A stretch of 64,000 bases of DNA, from positions 12,389,700-12,453,699 of the forward strand of contig NC_069130.1 in the NCBI RefSeq assembly GCF_026914265.1, in the 5' to 3' direction. The DNA is from Mya arenaria. Lineage: Eukaryota; Mollusca; Bivalvia; Myida; Myidae. A model generated the notes under the pieces. It saw nothing but the letters and a program-made list of their open reading frames with translations, did no database searches and was not told the DNA's origin. The position numbers and the translations under genes are program-made. This document shows positions 53,001 to 64,000 of this stretch, one piece after another (position 1 is the first letter of the stretch; each line of letters opens with the position of its first letter).

Positions 53001-53744
53001 CAACATGTGAACACTGTCAACTATTTTACTGTCAACTATTTTTAGAAACAGACGTGATGTCAACATTTTACCTCACAGGAGCTGATATTAGACAGGAACA
53101 CGTCTTTATGACTTTCCCTGAAATTGCATTCAGGCATATCTAAACAAATTCGGTTTCCGGCGTTTTTATTGCTAGTCCAATATTTTTGTGATCGTTATTT
53201 TATCACATTTTGTAATACACATAAATTATCTGAGGACTGACGCGTTTACATGTAGACCCGTGACAATTTAGCGACGGGTGTCAGTGTGAAAAGGATCATC
53301 AGACATATCTTTATCAATAAAATAATAAAAAAAACATATTGATTCCTGAAATACCGAACCGTTATTTATTGACATCTTCATTGGAAACAAACACGATTGT
53401 TTTTGGCCTCATCAGAAGATTACAAGACTTCTAAAAACGTGACATTTCGAGAGGAATTTCGTCATAAAAAGTGGGGTCATATACTGGAACGTTTCGACAT
53501 TGAAATATAATTTCAATTTACTCATCACGACATGCCTGGTTTTTAAATGATCATATGAACAACTCGGGTTGTCATCGACATTTAAAGACAATTGTTTGGC
53601 ATTTAAGTCAAATGACAGGCTGTTAGCAAGGAAGTAAACTCGATTTCGACCTTTGAAATCTATATTCTCCATATCATTTGTCAGTATATATATATATAAA
53701 AAAAATTTGACACTGTTACAACTTTGTAAACACTCAAGTATACA

Positions 53745-53800
53745 TGCACCCTTATTTATTGTTACATTTTTTTGCAAAAAATACAAAATAAAATGATATT
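53745..53800 (+). promoter_or_regulatory. bZIP copy 4: AU-rich and poly(A) region
   Basis: CACCCTTATTTATTGTTAC and then ACAAAATAAAATG align with the corresponding sites of copies 1-3. It has the fewest ATTTA words of the four. Confidence 0.5.
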
Positions 53801-53833
53801 AGTGTTGTTTTTGATATGAGATAAACATTTTGC

Positions 53834-53837
<4 letters not shown>

Positions 53838-53877
<40 letters not shown>
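53838..53877. repeat. (TA)n microsatellite
   Basis: Run of AT dinucleotides just past the copy 4 3' region. Confidence 0.95.
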
Positions 53878-53879
<2 letters not shown>

Positions 53880-53881
<2 letters not shown>

Positions 53882-56417
53882 CCTAAGCTCGCATGATTAA
53901 AGCAGAATAATTTTGCTCATAAATTTTGAAACCAGCTGCATTTAATGCTTCATTTTAAAAACAGCATCTTATTAAACATCAATATACAACTGAAGTAATA
54001 TCTCAAAGTTCAATTTAAGAAGATTGTGTTTGATGAAGTCAATAAAATTCAGCTAATTTGTGCCTTTTTCTGATGTCCGGATGGAAATGTTCACAATTTT
54101 GAGACTATCGGTCCCTTAGTTTCCCCTTTCAATTCAAAAGTGTTAAGAGTTATTAATCAAGATTTGAAGGTTAACAAAAATTATGTTAAGAACATTGTTA
54201 ACTTAATCAAAGATCTGAAAAATCAGGCCAACATGTTACTTGGAATCATGAAAACAAGCGTTTTAAGAAATTCTGATAAACCAAAAAAAGTGTGCTTTTT
54301 TAAAGAGGGCGGTGATATAAAAATCTTATTTTTCACTAAATTGCAGATTGAAAATTGTCCCAAAACATTACAGAAATTGTATACACTTCAACATTCAGAA
54401 AAAAACGGAACTAGAGTATGCAATGTCTAATACCATGTAACAAGAATAAAGTAAAGTTATTCTTGAAAATGAGTCATATCAAAACAAAAACACATTCTTT
54501 ATAAACTGTTTTGTAATTTACAAAATTAAAATTAATGTACAAGCACAATGGAGTGACATAATGATTATGAAATGTCCATTTAAGATACATGGTAATTTTA
54601 TAACTACATGTATGTACATTTCAAAGAGGTGCTAAAAACCTGTAAAATATGCAGGTCAACAACCAAACTTGGGTCTTAAAGTAGATATGATGTCAGTGAG
54701 AAATGTGAATCACTTGGCAGCTGAAGGGCTGTAACTGTTTTGGCTATGGGTTTGGGGGATCCTTGGGCCCCCAATAGGGGTCAAAGTGGGTAAAGCACCC
54801 TACTGCAGAAGCAAAACTGGCTTTTTAAAAACCTTTTTAGGGCTCTCCTGATTTCAAATATGAAGCTCACTTGAGTGTCAAAAGGAATAACAATTTAAGT
54901 TACAACCAAAAGCAATCTGTTAACTTTTTTAAATCATTAAAAAAAGTTTTTTTTCGTTTGTTCCTGGAGCCATATCATTCACGGAAATCTGCGAATCCAC
55001 GGAAAAATCATATCCCTGTCAGACCTCTTAGTTTTGCTGTGATAGCAATCAGAATGTTGGCACCCATGCCATGACATGGTTAAAAGGTTATAATATATAT
55101 TCAACGTTATTTACCGTTCTTTGATATCTGAATTACATATTTGAAAATAAGATTAAAGACAGACAATTTTAGAATTTAATGACAAGACCCATTTCTGATT
55201 GTTACCGTTTCATATAACTTAAAGCATGATCATTAAAAACAATATCTAGTATTCAGAGCATGTTCTACAGTTCAACAGGATCATAGTTTAATTTAATACT
55301 TTATAGTTTAACAGGAACAGAAGAAATTAACAATATCGTAAAAAGATGAATTTTATAAGCTTTTGGATTCTGATCAAATTCTTTAAGTAGTAGAAGTATA
55401 CATTGTAATTTGAACCATTTCATGAAATAAAATATGTTTAAACCTAAAAACAATATAAAAACATTTGTTACTCAATCGCATACTTTTCTTTAGGAGCAAA
55501 CCAGGGGCAGATCCAGGATTTGACATTAGAGAGGGCATACCTTAGCGGCCTCCCCTGGATCCGCTCGTGCATTTATAACTCTTTCAACGAAGTGCTTGTC
55601 AAGTTTGAAGTCACTACAATTCTATTGTACAAATAATTATAAAACAAAAATAAATTACACCATTATATGCCCAGACTGAGCAAAGAGCTAAAAGGTAAAA
55701 TGGCCAGGCTTGAATTTTAAAACACCTGTTAATAGTTTGTAATAATTGCAGATAACTCAAATTCTCTGTATATCTGGAGTTTGAAGCAAATCAATTTTTT
55801 ACCTTATTCTTTTTTACCTCAATCATTATTTGGGACCTCTTCAGGTTTACCCACCAGTATTGATTTAATGGTGAAAGCAAATTGATTATACCTTCTTCTT
55901 TATACATTGTCACTTGGGACCTCTTCATGTTTACCTCTAAATATTAATGTGTTACAAGTTGATGTTTTTATTTCCTCAATGACAGAGCAATCACGATATG
56001 TCATTATAAAGTTTTGAACTTTTGACACATGTTCATGTATGTAAACAAACACTAAATCTTGTTCCTTGTTAACACATAACAATGGTAAACATGTTTATCT
56101 TTATACACAATGCTTTTTAAAATCATTTTCTGAAATTAAGAACCATACCAGTCAATGAACTTCGCTACAATTTTCGGTAAGGAAAATCTAAGACCCATAC
56201 ATTGTGCAATCTGTTAAGCACTTTGAACTTTTGCACCAGCTAAATTTAAAAAATATGTCATCATTAAAACACTTTTTAACAACTGAATTTTCAGCACAAT
56301 ATCTGATCATTCTAAAAATAGTCCTGATGCAATATAACCTTGACCTCGTCTGTTCACAGTCTATGATCATATTATAGTTAATTTCTTAAGACCAGTCTAG
56401 AGATCATGTATTCTATT
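53880..56417. other. Stretch without an assignable gene
   Basis: A 96-codon plus-strand frame at 54140-54430 is rich in Lys and Asn and resembles nothing I know; the base composition equals the surroundings. A CAGGGGCAGATCCAGGATTT word near 55.5 kb is a transposon-like remnant. The right end may include the DDX19 3' UTR, which would run leftward from 56418. Confidence 0.4.
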
Positions 56418-57985
56418 TTAGGTGCTAATCCTTTCAACTGCTTCAATATCATCTGTATCAAGCAGTTCTATGGTACGATCTGGAATAGAAATGATGTCAT
56501 CTGAGTTATTTGAATTATTCACAACATGGTGCAATACCATTTTTTTCTAACATTTAAGTAGTGTATGATCATGTCTTATTTCATACTAGTATGCCTGTTG
56601 AAAGGGACTAGACACCAGATGATACCATTGCAAGAAAAATAAGAAAATTTTCAAAAACTTACATAAAATAGATACCATTGTGTACAACGCATTGAATTTC
56701 AGTCACTAATTTATCACCTTGCTAACGACATGTGTCTTTTGCAGTTGAAGCATATTTTTCCAATTCGAAATTAACTACGTTTGTCTACCACTTTAATCCC
56801 AATTAATTTAAAAATAGCAATTTTTTAAACAGCTAAACTCAGCTGCGACAGCAACAAAATGTTATTTCAATCTGGTGTCTTGTCCCTTTAAAGTAATCTG
56901 CTGACCTGCCAAACATGACATCCAATATTTTAGACACCCAATAAGCTAAATATATCAATATGACAATGCCAGTGGTGTAGCTCCCTATAGGCTATGAAGG
57001 TTGTGGCCTACCCATTTTTATCCAAAATTCAAAACAATAAAAATGCCAAAGTAAATCATAACATTATATTGTTGTACATTTTGTACGGCCACCCATCTTT
57101 CCCCCCAATAATTCAGAAAAATAAAAATGCCAAAGTAAATTAAAACATTACAAGATTGTAATTCTCTACCTTAAAGCTGCACTCTCACAGATATACCATT
57201 TTTACAACATTTTATTTTTTTATCTTGGAAAGAGCAAATTTTTGCGTAGATATCTGCAAACCAATGATATAAGATTGTTGACAAAAAATCAGATAATAGA
57301 TTTCATATTTCCGTTCGAAAATTTATGTTTTAACGCTTAAACCGTTACTAGCGGTTTAAGAAAAATGCATAAAACATCAGTTTTTTAACTTTAATATAAA
57401 AACCAGTGATCTAAATTTTGCCAGCAGTCTTATATAACTTGTTTCCATGCATTTTCGCAAAAATTGGCTGGTTCTAAAACAAAAAATAAAAAAGTTGTCA
57501 AAACATTCAATCTGTGAGAGTGCAGCCTTAAGTTATAAGACATCATTTTTTTATGGAAATCTGTAAGGATATTGAAGTTCCCCCTAGAACTTGGCCTACA
57601 TACCATATTCATCAAGGAACCGGTATGCCCCGGATTGCTTAGTATCTAACATGTAAATAAGCGATGTTTTTTCAGCATTGTTTTACCTGCACAGCTATGT
57701 AACAGCAAATTGGATTAATTCATGAGTTAAATAGCGTCGACTCTAATCAATGGTAATGAAACATGACATTCTTCCATGGAATTCACTTACTGAAATGTCG
57801 TTCTATTGCCTTCATGACTTGGAGGGATTTGTTCGAGTCGATCATGTTGATGGCGATTCCAGCCTTTCCAAACCGACCTGTCCGGCCGATTCTGTGCAAA
57901 TATGTCTCGCAATCGGCTTGTTTCGTCTCTTGTAACACGGGCATGTCGAAATTTACAACCACTGTTACCATCTCAACGTCTATAC
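56418..57985 (-). CDS. DDX19/DBP5-type DEAD-box RNA helicase, last two coding exons (partial)
   Basis: Minus-strand exons 57985-57791 and 56479-56418. The first encodes [33 protein letters not shown] and INMIDSNKS: helicase motifs V (end) and VI (HRIGRTGR), up to HF. The split codon is completed as Asn by the last exon, which ends [15 protein letters not shown] before TAA, matching the DDX19 C terminus (LDTDDLDEIEKIAN). DDX19/Dbp5 remodels mRNPs at the cytoplasmic face of the nuclear pore with Gle1. Upstream exons are not found in the window up to 64000 and must lie beyond it, or were missed in the repeat-rich intron. Confidence 0.9.
57175..57527. mobile_element. TTAA-targeting MITE, 353 bp
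   Basis: The ends AGCTGCACTCTCACAGAT and ATCTGTGAGAGTGCAGCC are inverted copies, flanked by TTAA at 57171-57174 and 57528-57531. Same family as 27556-27895. It lies in the last DDX19 intron. Confidence 0.92.
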
Positions 57986-58014
57986 CTGGAAACATATAAG
58001 AGGGTACATTATAA

Positions 58015-58290
58015 ATATTTATGCCCCACAAAGTGGCGGCATATAGGGTTGCCCTTGTCCGTATGTACGTCTGTCTGTCTGTACGTACGTACGTCCCGAA
58101 GATTGTTTCCGATCTAATTCTTGAAAACTGTTTGTCCAATCCTCACCAAACTTTAAACACATGTTTGTGACCATAATATCTTGATCAAGTTCGATAGTCA
58201 TGGAAATCGCTTTAGTCATTTAGGAGTTACGGCCCTTTTTTGCCAAAAATACTTCAAAAATATATGTTTCCAATCTAATTCTTGAAAAGT
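58015..58290. repeat. Dispersed repeat with GCCCCACAAAGTGGCGGCAT head
   Basis: The text has the head word, a CTGTCTGTCTGTACGTACG simple run and two copies of CCRATCTAATTCTTGAAAA. It is of a type I associate with mollusc genomes; no coding capacity. Confidence 0.5.
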
Positions 58291-58793
58291 ATGTGTCCAA
58301 TGTGGATCCAACAAGTTTTTTCCTGCCTGAATGGCGCCATATAACCTATACAGTCTTGCGATGCCGTAAAACCCAACTCAACTCAACTTATCCTATATGT
58401 GCAGATTACCTGAATAATCATTATGGCTTATTTTCTGTGACAAAAAATCGAAGTGGGGGCATCCGTGTCCTATGGACACATTTCTAGTTTTAAAAAGTGT
58501 TAGAAAATTGCTACATAAAATGTCTGTAAAAAGTTAATGACTACAGACCATCTTAAAATACACATTCATGGCTGTCGAACCAATATCAGGTGTAAATCAA
58601 TGATTTGACAGAAGAGGAGGGGGTCTTACTTAGGGGCTTAACATTTTGACTTGCACTCCATCCTCAGGATCAGCTTATAAAAATAAGATGAATATAACCT
58701 ATGACAGACCAAGAAATCAATTCCAACATTCATTTCTAAAAAGCCGTAACAACCTTAAAAAAATAATGAAGCAAAACGATAATTGGTATTATG

Positions 58794-59692
58794 TAGGGAT
58801 GGCAACGAGTACTTGAGTACTCGAGTACCAAATCACTACTCGAGTACTCGGAAAAAACAACTTTAAAAATCACAAAATACACGATTTACAGAAGTAACAG
58901 ATCTGGTTAGTTGCCAAGAGGAAAATTTACGGTCCCTCTAATCCCCGCTGTGTACACAATTGACTCTAATAAATTAGTTGAGAGTCGCAAACTGTCAACA
59001 AAGGGCACCTATTTCCAATAAGCACTGATGTCAATTAGCGAAGTTTTGATAGCGGAACTTTCACCTACACAATTCTATTGTTTACCATTTAGAGACCTTT
59101 CACCAAACAATGGACGCTAACGAGCGAACGAGTAGCGATGGTTACGAGCATTGATTTCTTAATGGGCGTATTTTAACTATTTTTGCAATGTTTATCACAA
59201 TTGATTGGGTTGATATCTTAAATCAAGAATTATAAATATTAATGAGGTAAACAACAGTACCAAGTATTTCATTAATTATTTTTTATGTATGTTATTAATT
59301 TTTGTTCATTGTAATTCTGACTGATGTTTATTATAAATCTCGACCATCTAAACCCTCGAACAAAATCCGGGTTTAACTTTCCAGCTTCATTGTAGCTAAT
59401 TTGAAGTGCATTCTTATTTAAAATCATTAAAGTGAAATGAAAAAGACAAAGTTAAAAGCATAAAACAGCATTTGTTTTCCTGTTAAAGTACAAAATGAAA
59501 GTATAATTTAAAGATGAAAATGACCAATAATACGACCAACTCACAATATACGCCATGAACGATACATGTATACATGATCTTGTCTTTCCCAAAAACAAAT
59601 TCATTTTTTCCGAGTAATCGAGTACCCGAGTACTGGATCGAAAGATTGTCCGAGTACTCGAGTACCAATTTAACTACTTGTTGCCATCCCTA
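58794..59692. mobile_element. Non-autonomous hAT element, 899 bp, 8-bp target duplication
   Basis: The ends TAGGGATGGCAAC and GTTGCCATCCCTA are inverted copies, with GAGTACTCGAGTACC repeats just inside both. GTATTATG is duplicated at 58786-58793 and 59693-59700. No transposase frame is seen. Confidence 0.93.
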
Positions 59693-59713
59693 GTATTATG
59701 TGATGTAGTTTTA

Positions 59714-59985
59714 AGCAAGGTTTTAAAAAAGACAGGGTGCTGCAGAAAAGGGGCAATGTGCTTAAAGGGAGAAAAGGGCACATTGTATATGGGGCTGTGA
59801 AGAATTTGAACATTGTTTTGACAGAACATTAACAGATGTGTTTAATTGAATAATTGAAGTAATATTAGGTTTCAACAACCACACATGTAGTATTTTAGGG
59901 TGGGGGTTGTGGGGGGGGGGGGTGCAGGGATTTAGTGATACCAAAAAAGGACCCCCCATAGCTCTTTAGCTAAAACCCTACATAA
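59714..59985. repeat. Dispersed repeat shared with 8350-8695
   Basis: Ordered shared words GACAGGGTGCTGCAG, AAAAGGGCACATTG, GAAGTAATATTAGGT and CCCATAGCTCTTTAGCTAAAAC. A G run near 59.91 kb interrupts it. Confidence 0.6.
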
Positions 59986-60174
59986 AGCTACTAAAAGCTA
60001 TTCATGAAAAAGACTCATTTTACATTATTAATGTGACTGCTAGGCAATGAAATGTTGGTCATTATTTGAGAATTTAATATAAGAAATTGTAATCCAATAC
60101 CAATAAATTCAAGGTAACTTTGGATTTCATGGAAATTATCTATGACGTGTTAAATCAGTACAATATTCATGACA

Positions 60175-60500
60175 TCACCATAAGTTGTGACTTATCTGGA
60201 ACATTATCGATGACATGTATAATCAGTACAATATTGATGGCATCATCAAAAACTGGGGCAAAACTGATGACATCATAAGAAACTAGAACACGGATTGGAA
60301 CAATTTGATGACATCATCAAAAACTGGGATAATATTGATGACATCATCAAAAACTGGGACAATATTGATGATATCATCAAAAACTGGGACAATATTGATG
60401 ACATCATAAGAAACTAGAACACATATTGGAAATGCCCATGTGGGCCAAGAGTATGAATAAAACTTGAAAACTTGAAAAACTTGGAACAATATTGATGAAA
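60175..60500. repeat. Short tandem repeat of about 30 bp
   Basis: TGATGACATCATCAAAAACT and GGGACAATAT alternate in about seven copies. TGATGACATCATCA is a palindrome, so each unit could pair with itself. Confidence 0.9.
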
Positions 60501-60931
60501 CCATCAGTCATGCTGACACAGAAATATGAAATCATAAATCGCATACTAAATATTTGTAATCTTTGTCAATAAACTGATGAACATAAAGCCGCAGAAAACA
60601 CATAAATGACATCAATTGCGCCAGATACTGAGGTACACCTATGAAATGAAATTACTTCACAATATTGCTTTATATTACACAAATATGCAACTAGTAAAGA
60701 AGGAATTTCATACATCAATGGAATAACAATGTCCAGGTCATCGACAGTTCATGCTCAAAGGACAAGTCATGCTAAAGAAATGATAAATGGTTGAATTAGA
60801 ATGGAATGATAGTATGATGAACGTTATTTTAGTATTGGCAACATCAAAATCCTGGGGATCTTTGATGGACTAAGACCTTTCTGCCAAGACACAAGTTTTG
60901 ACGGCAGCGTTTTCACCTTTTTTGGAATAGA

Positions 60932-61110
60932 AGATGCACTATTACTCCCAAACAAGATTTACCACAATGAATAATATTGTTTTAATTTTCCAATATGGAT
61001 GAATAGATTGCAAAAACAATGGTTCTCATAAAGGATATCGAGTTTAATTTGAAAGGTTTATCAGACAAAATTGATGTTTGTTTTACATGTGTATGGATTG
61101 ATTTTTAATA
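60932..61110. repeat. Dispersed element related to 49639-50007
   Basis: AGATGCACTATTACTCCCAA, ATGGATGAATAGATTGCAAA and TACATGTGTATGGATTGATT correspond in order to the 49.6 kb copy. Confidence 0.6.
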
Positions 61111-62465
61111 AGAGTGTCATTTTAAAATTGTGAATTTACCATAGTATATATTTCAAACAAAAGTACAAAGCAATTTAGATAATGGATTTTAAATGAAATG
61201 GGAATAAGACTTTTTTTAAACATATCTGTACTTTTTAACATGTAAAGAGTTGAAAAAAAAAAGATTTTGAACTTTTGTGAATTTTGAGTCCAATTTGTGT
61301 GAAAAAAGTATACTTTGGGGATTATACATTAAGCTGCATTTCGGCAGAATTTTCAGTAAATATGAAACACTGGATGGTAATGCGCCACTGTTGCCACTAC
61401 TGACAAAACATTCCTTGTCACACTATTAAAATTGTTTGTTTTTCTTAGCCTAAAGGTATGTTGGATTTCCCCGTTGAACAAATGCCAAATTTTTTTGGCT
61501 TACTTTAAATATTTTCAGAAAATGTTACCTGTGTTTCTAATGACCTAGATGTAAAAATAATTTTAAAGGTCTGTATTTTTTACTTTCTGTTTCTTTTTCA
61601 AAAAAGAAATTATTTTATACATAGACAGCAATTGGCACCCCCTCTAATGGCTTCTAAGAAGAATGTCACTCCCAAAATCTCCAATCTAGATTCAAAACTA
61701 GACCATTGAAAATACAAAAACATCAAGGAATTTCCGATGACACCTCCAAAATGAAAAGTATGGAAGTCAAAAATACCAAAACTAATATTATGTCAATAAA
61801 TTTATTTGCATTTTGATAAAATGTTGTAAAACACTTTCAATGAATCAACGTTGATTGCGTATTTAATCAGAATTGCTGTAAAATGAAGATTTTCAAAAGG
61901 TTATAGTATATACGAGACAAAACCTTCCAGGTAAAAGTTTTAGTAAAATAAAAATGACAATAAAGACACAGTGAAAACGTTCTTAGTGACATTAAAAAAC
62001 AAGATAGAACCTTTTCGCTTTCATCCCTAAAGTTGAAACCCACTTGGCACAGATTAGTTCAGAAAAATAGGTTATCTTACATAGGGGGAAATAAATGAAA
62101 TTAATCTAGACTTTGCACAATGCTTCCCTATAAGTGAATGAAAGCAATGGATATACCTTGGGCGGTATTCATATTACTTCTTTAGTCATTTCTCTACTTA
62201 ACTCAATTTCCTGAAATTTTCGTAACCAAATTATAAGAAAAGTATAAATGTTTTTAAGGTATATTTGTAATCAAATCAGTGAAAATAAAGTTTTAAAAAT
62301 ATTATGAAGCAATTATATCATATGATAAGAAAGATACTTAAGTTAAAAAAAATGGCTTAAGTACGGAAATGACTTATGATGTAATACTTCTCAAGGGTCA
62401 TTTGAAAAATTATGCAGACTTTCTAGAAAGTCATTAATTTTTTGACATATTCTCATGAAATTTGG

Positions 62466-63555
62466 TAGGACTGTAACGATTCATAGGTGCATCGTGAAAT
62501 CGCAATTCGGTAACCAACAATATACTGTATCGTATCGCATTGTAAAAAATTGTGTGTATCGCGTATCGTTAGATTCGTTACCTCTACTTAAGATTTGTAT
62601 GCTTAAAACACTTTCCAAATATCTTTGCACGGTCCGGTCAATTTGTTAACTTACAATTTAAACTGTCGAAACAGCTAAAGCAACTTCAGCGGCATTTTCG
62701 CAAACAGCAGGTAGAACTAGCAAATTACGTTTCAACTAGATATCTTACTTATCTACACCATGTTTATTTTTCAAACTAAAATGAAAAATGGAAATTTTTT
62801 TTTTTTAAATTGCAATTTAATTTTCTTATTTAAATTTGATTTACAAAAGATATGAAAAAAAAACTGGAATCTGCGAGCTAGCTGTATGCGAAAATGCGGC
62901 TGAAGTGGCTTTCGCTGTTTTAACAGTTTTCAGTTGTCTGCAAAGTCAAGAATGGCGGAAGGAAATACTACCGGTAGTAATGAGAAACCCTATAGAAATG
63001 CGCCGGCAAAATGTAAGTCCAAAGCTTAGGAGAACTTTGGTTTTGCAAAGTCAGACAATAAACTAGTTTATTGTAAATTGTGTCTGGCTGAATTAAAATA
63101 TAATGGAAACACTACAAACATGACCACTCATCTTTGCCGCCACCATCAAATAAATCAAACAGTGACCGAGTGTGTCATGTCAAAACAAACATTTTGTACT
63201 TTGATACCAAAGGAAAACACCAATGGAAAAGGTAAACAAAAAACAAATAAATAATACTCATTTAATAACAATAATAGGCTCAACAATTAACATTTAACAA
63301 AGAGGCAAAACTAAATGAACAATTTTCATTTAATAAAAATAGCAAACAATTTACAAAATGATAAAAACATTAAAAATATAGTTTTCGTAAGGATATGCTT
63401 AACAATTTACAAAATAGACAAACATTAAAGTCCTACATAAATATTTATATATATATATATATATATATGTAAGCGTATCGTGATATATCGTGAATCACTT
63501 ACTCCGTATCGTGATACATATCGTATCGTGAGTTGAGTGACGATACACAGCCCTA
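62466..63555 (+). mobile_element. hAT transposon copy, 1090 bp, 8-bp target duplication
   Basis: The ends TAGGACTGTAACGATTCA and ...ACGATACACAGCCCTA are flanked by AAATTTGG at 62458-62465 and 63556-63563. It encodes only the N-terminal part of a transposase. It shares ends and internal text with the 498-bp element at 6462-6959. Confidence 0.94.
62952..63254 (+). pseudogene. hAT transposase N-terminal fragment with BED zinc finger
   Basis: From the ATG at 62952 the frame reads MAEGNTTGSNEK, then KCKSKA, an in-frame TAG where these proteins usually have Trp, then ENFGFAKSDNKLVYCKLC, ELKYNGNTTNMTTHLCRHH. The CxxC...HxxxxH pattern is a BED zinc finger, the DNA-binding head of hAT transposases. 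The frame ends at TAA 63252-63254; AAAG|GTAAAC there may instead be an old donor site. The catalytic and dimerisation parts are missing. Confidence 0.85.
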
Positions 63556-63567
63556 AAATTTGGTAAT

Positions 63568-63692
63568 ATTATAAGTTAGCAGGTGATCAGATATTGGATA
63601 TACGGGGCAAGGGAAACCATCCACTCTCACCTGTTTCCTGTGCCCTGTATATCCCTTATCAAGTCACCTACGAACCCCATAACTTATAGATC
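63568..63692. repeat. Short palindromic repeat
   Basis: ATAAGTTAGCAGGTGATCAG and GGATATACGGGGCA pair with CCCTGTATATCC and TCACCTACG...CATAACTTAT downstream. Origin unknown. Confidence 0.6.
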
Positions 63693-64000
63693 ACATTGAC
63701 AACCTGTTTTCATAATTTAATGTTTCATTTATTCACCAGAATATTAATCCAAATATGGAAAAAATATAGGGTCACTGCATGACCAGTCCTGGGCTAATAG
63801 GGTAGCATGATTCATTTTGGAGGTATTCTCAGATATTGCACAAAAAATAGACTTAGAGCATTGATTATTTGGTATGTTGATGCTTGTTAAACAGTGAATG
63901 GCTAAGATGGAGCACATATAAAATGTGGTTGTATGTAAATGTTTTAGTGATCAAACACTGGGTTATTCTCTGGAAAAGGGAAAGGGGCCTGGGGCCTTTG

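Noticed and set aside
54140-54430. 96-codon Lys/Asn-rich frame
   Set aside because: Composition equals the AT-rich surroundings and no family is recognised; kept only as a note.

Overview
This window looks like nuclear DNA from a mollusc, most likely a bivalve. It is AT-rich, its genes are split by GT-AG introns, and it is crowded with short inverted-repeat transposons, tRNA-derived SINEs and dispersed repeats of a type I associate with bivalve genomes (for example the element opening CAAGAGGGCC near 11.1 kb). No bacterial or organellar gene organisation is visible. The species assignment is inference.

Left part (about 5.2-21.5 kb, minus strand): one complete CDC42 small-GTPase gene. It has three shared coding exons and then two alternative last coding exons of exactly 90 bp each, placed in tandem. 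Both start at residue 163 ([10 protein letters not shown]) and they end in different CAAX boxes: CAML (proximal, 7556-7645) and CRLL (distal, 5183-5272). A TATA-less candidate promoter with NRF1-, ETS- and YY1-like sites lies at 21.24-21.49 kb. The introns hold several transposons with clear target-site duplications, and one 4.6-kb repeat built mostly of about 167-bp tandem units, itself split by another element.

Middle part (about 22.4-53.8 kb, plus strand): a tandem family of four ATF3/JDP2-like bZIP genes, each with coding exons of about 460, 108 and 159 bp. Copies 1, 3 and 4 look intact. Copy 2 is a pseudogene: its first coding exon has a 1-bp loss, and its basic-region exon is split by a 4.26-kb DNA transposon. 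An extra orphan 5' flank (28.3-29.9 kb) ends at a broken Ty3/Gypsy fragment (29.9-33.0 kb). Three long 33/38-bp minisatellite arrays lie in the 5' flanks of the left half of the cluster. The likely 3' UTRs carry ATTTA-type AU-rich motifs and AATAAA-type signals, as expected for immediate-early transcription factors. The basic region carries Phe where Fos/ATF3 proteins have Cys, as in yeast Pap1/Yap1.

The transposon inside copy 2 has roughly 160-bp terminal inverted repeats and a 3-bp target duplication. Its decayed protein has acidic motifs and a GCD...GKGK motif that I read as a possible FEN1/XPG-like nuclease core, plus a C-terminal CXC-type Cys cluster. I regard this and the bZIP cluster as the most novel items.

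Right part (about 54-64 kb): the last two coding exons of a DDX19/DBP5-type RNA helicase on the minus strand, an intron rich in repeats, and a hAT transposon with an 8-bp target duplication and a BED zinc-finger transposase start. A short, internally deleted relative of that hAT element sits in CDC42 at 6.46 kb. No rRNA, standalone tRNA or CRISPR array was found.
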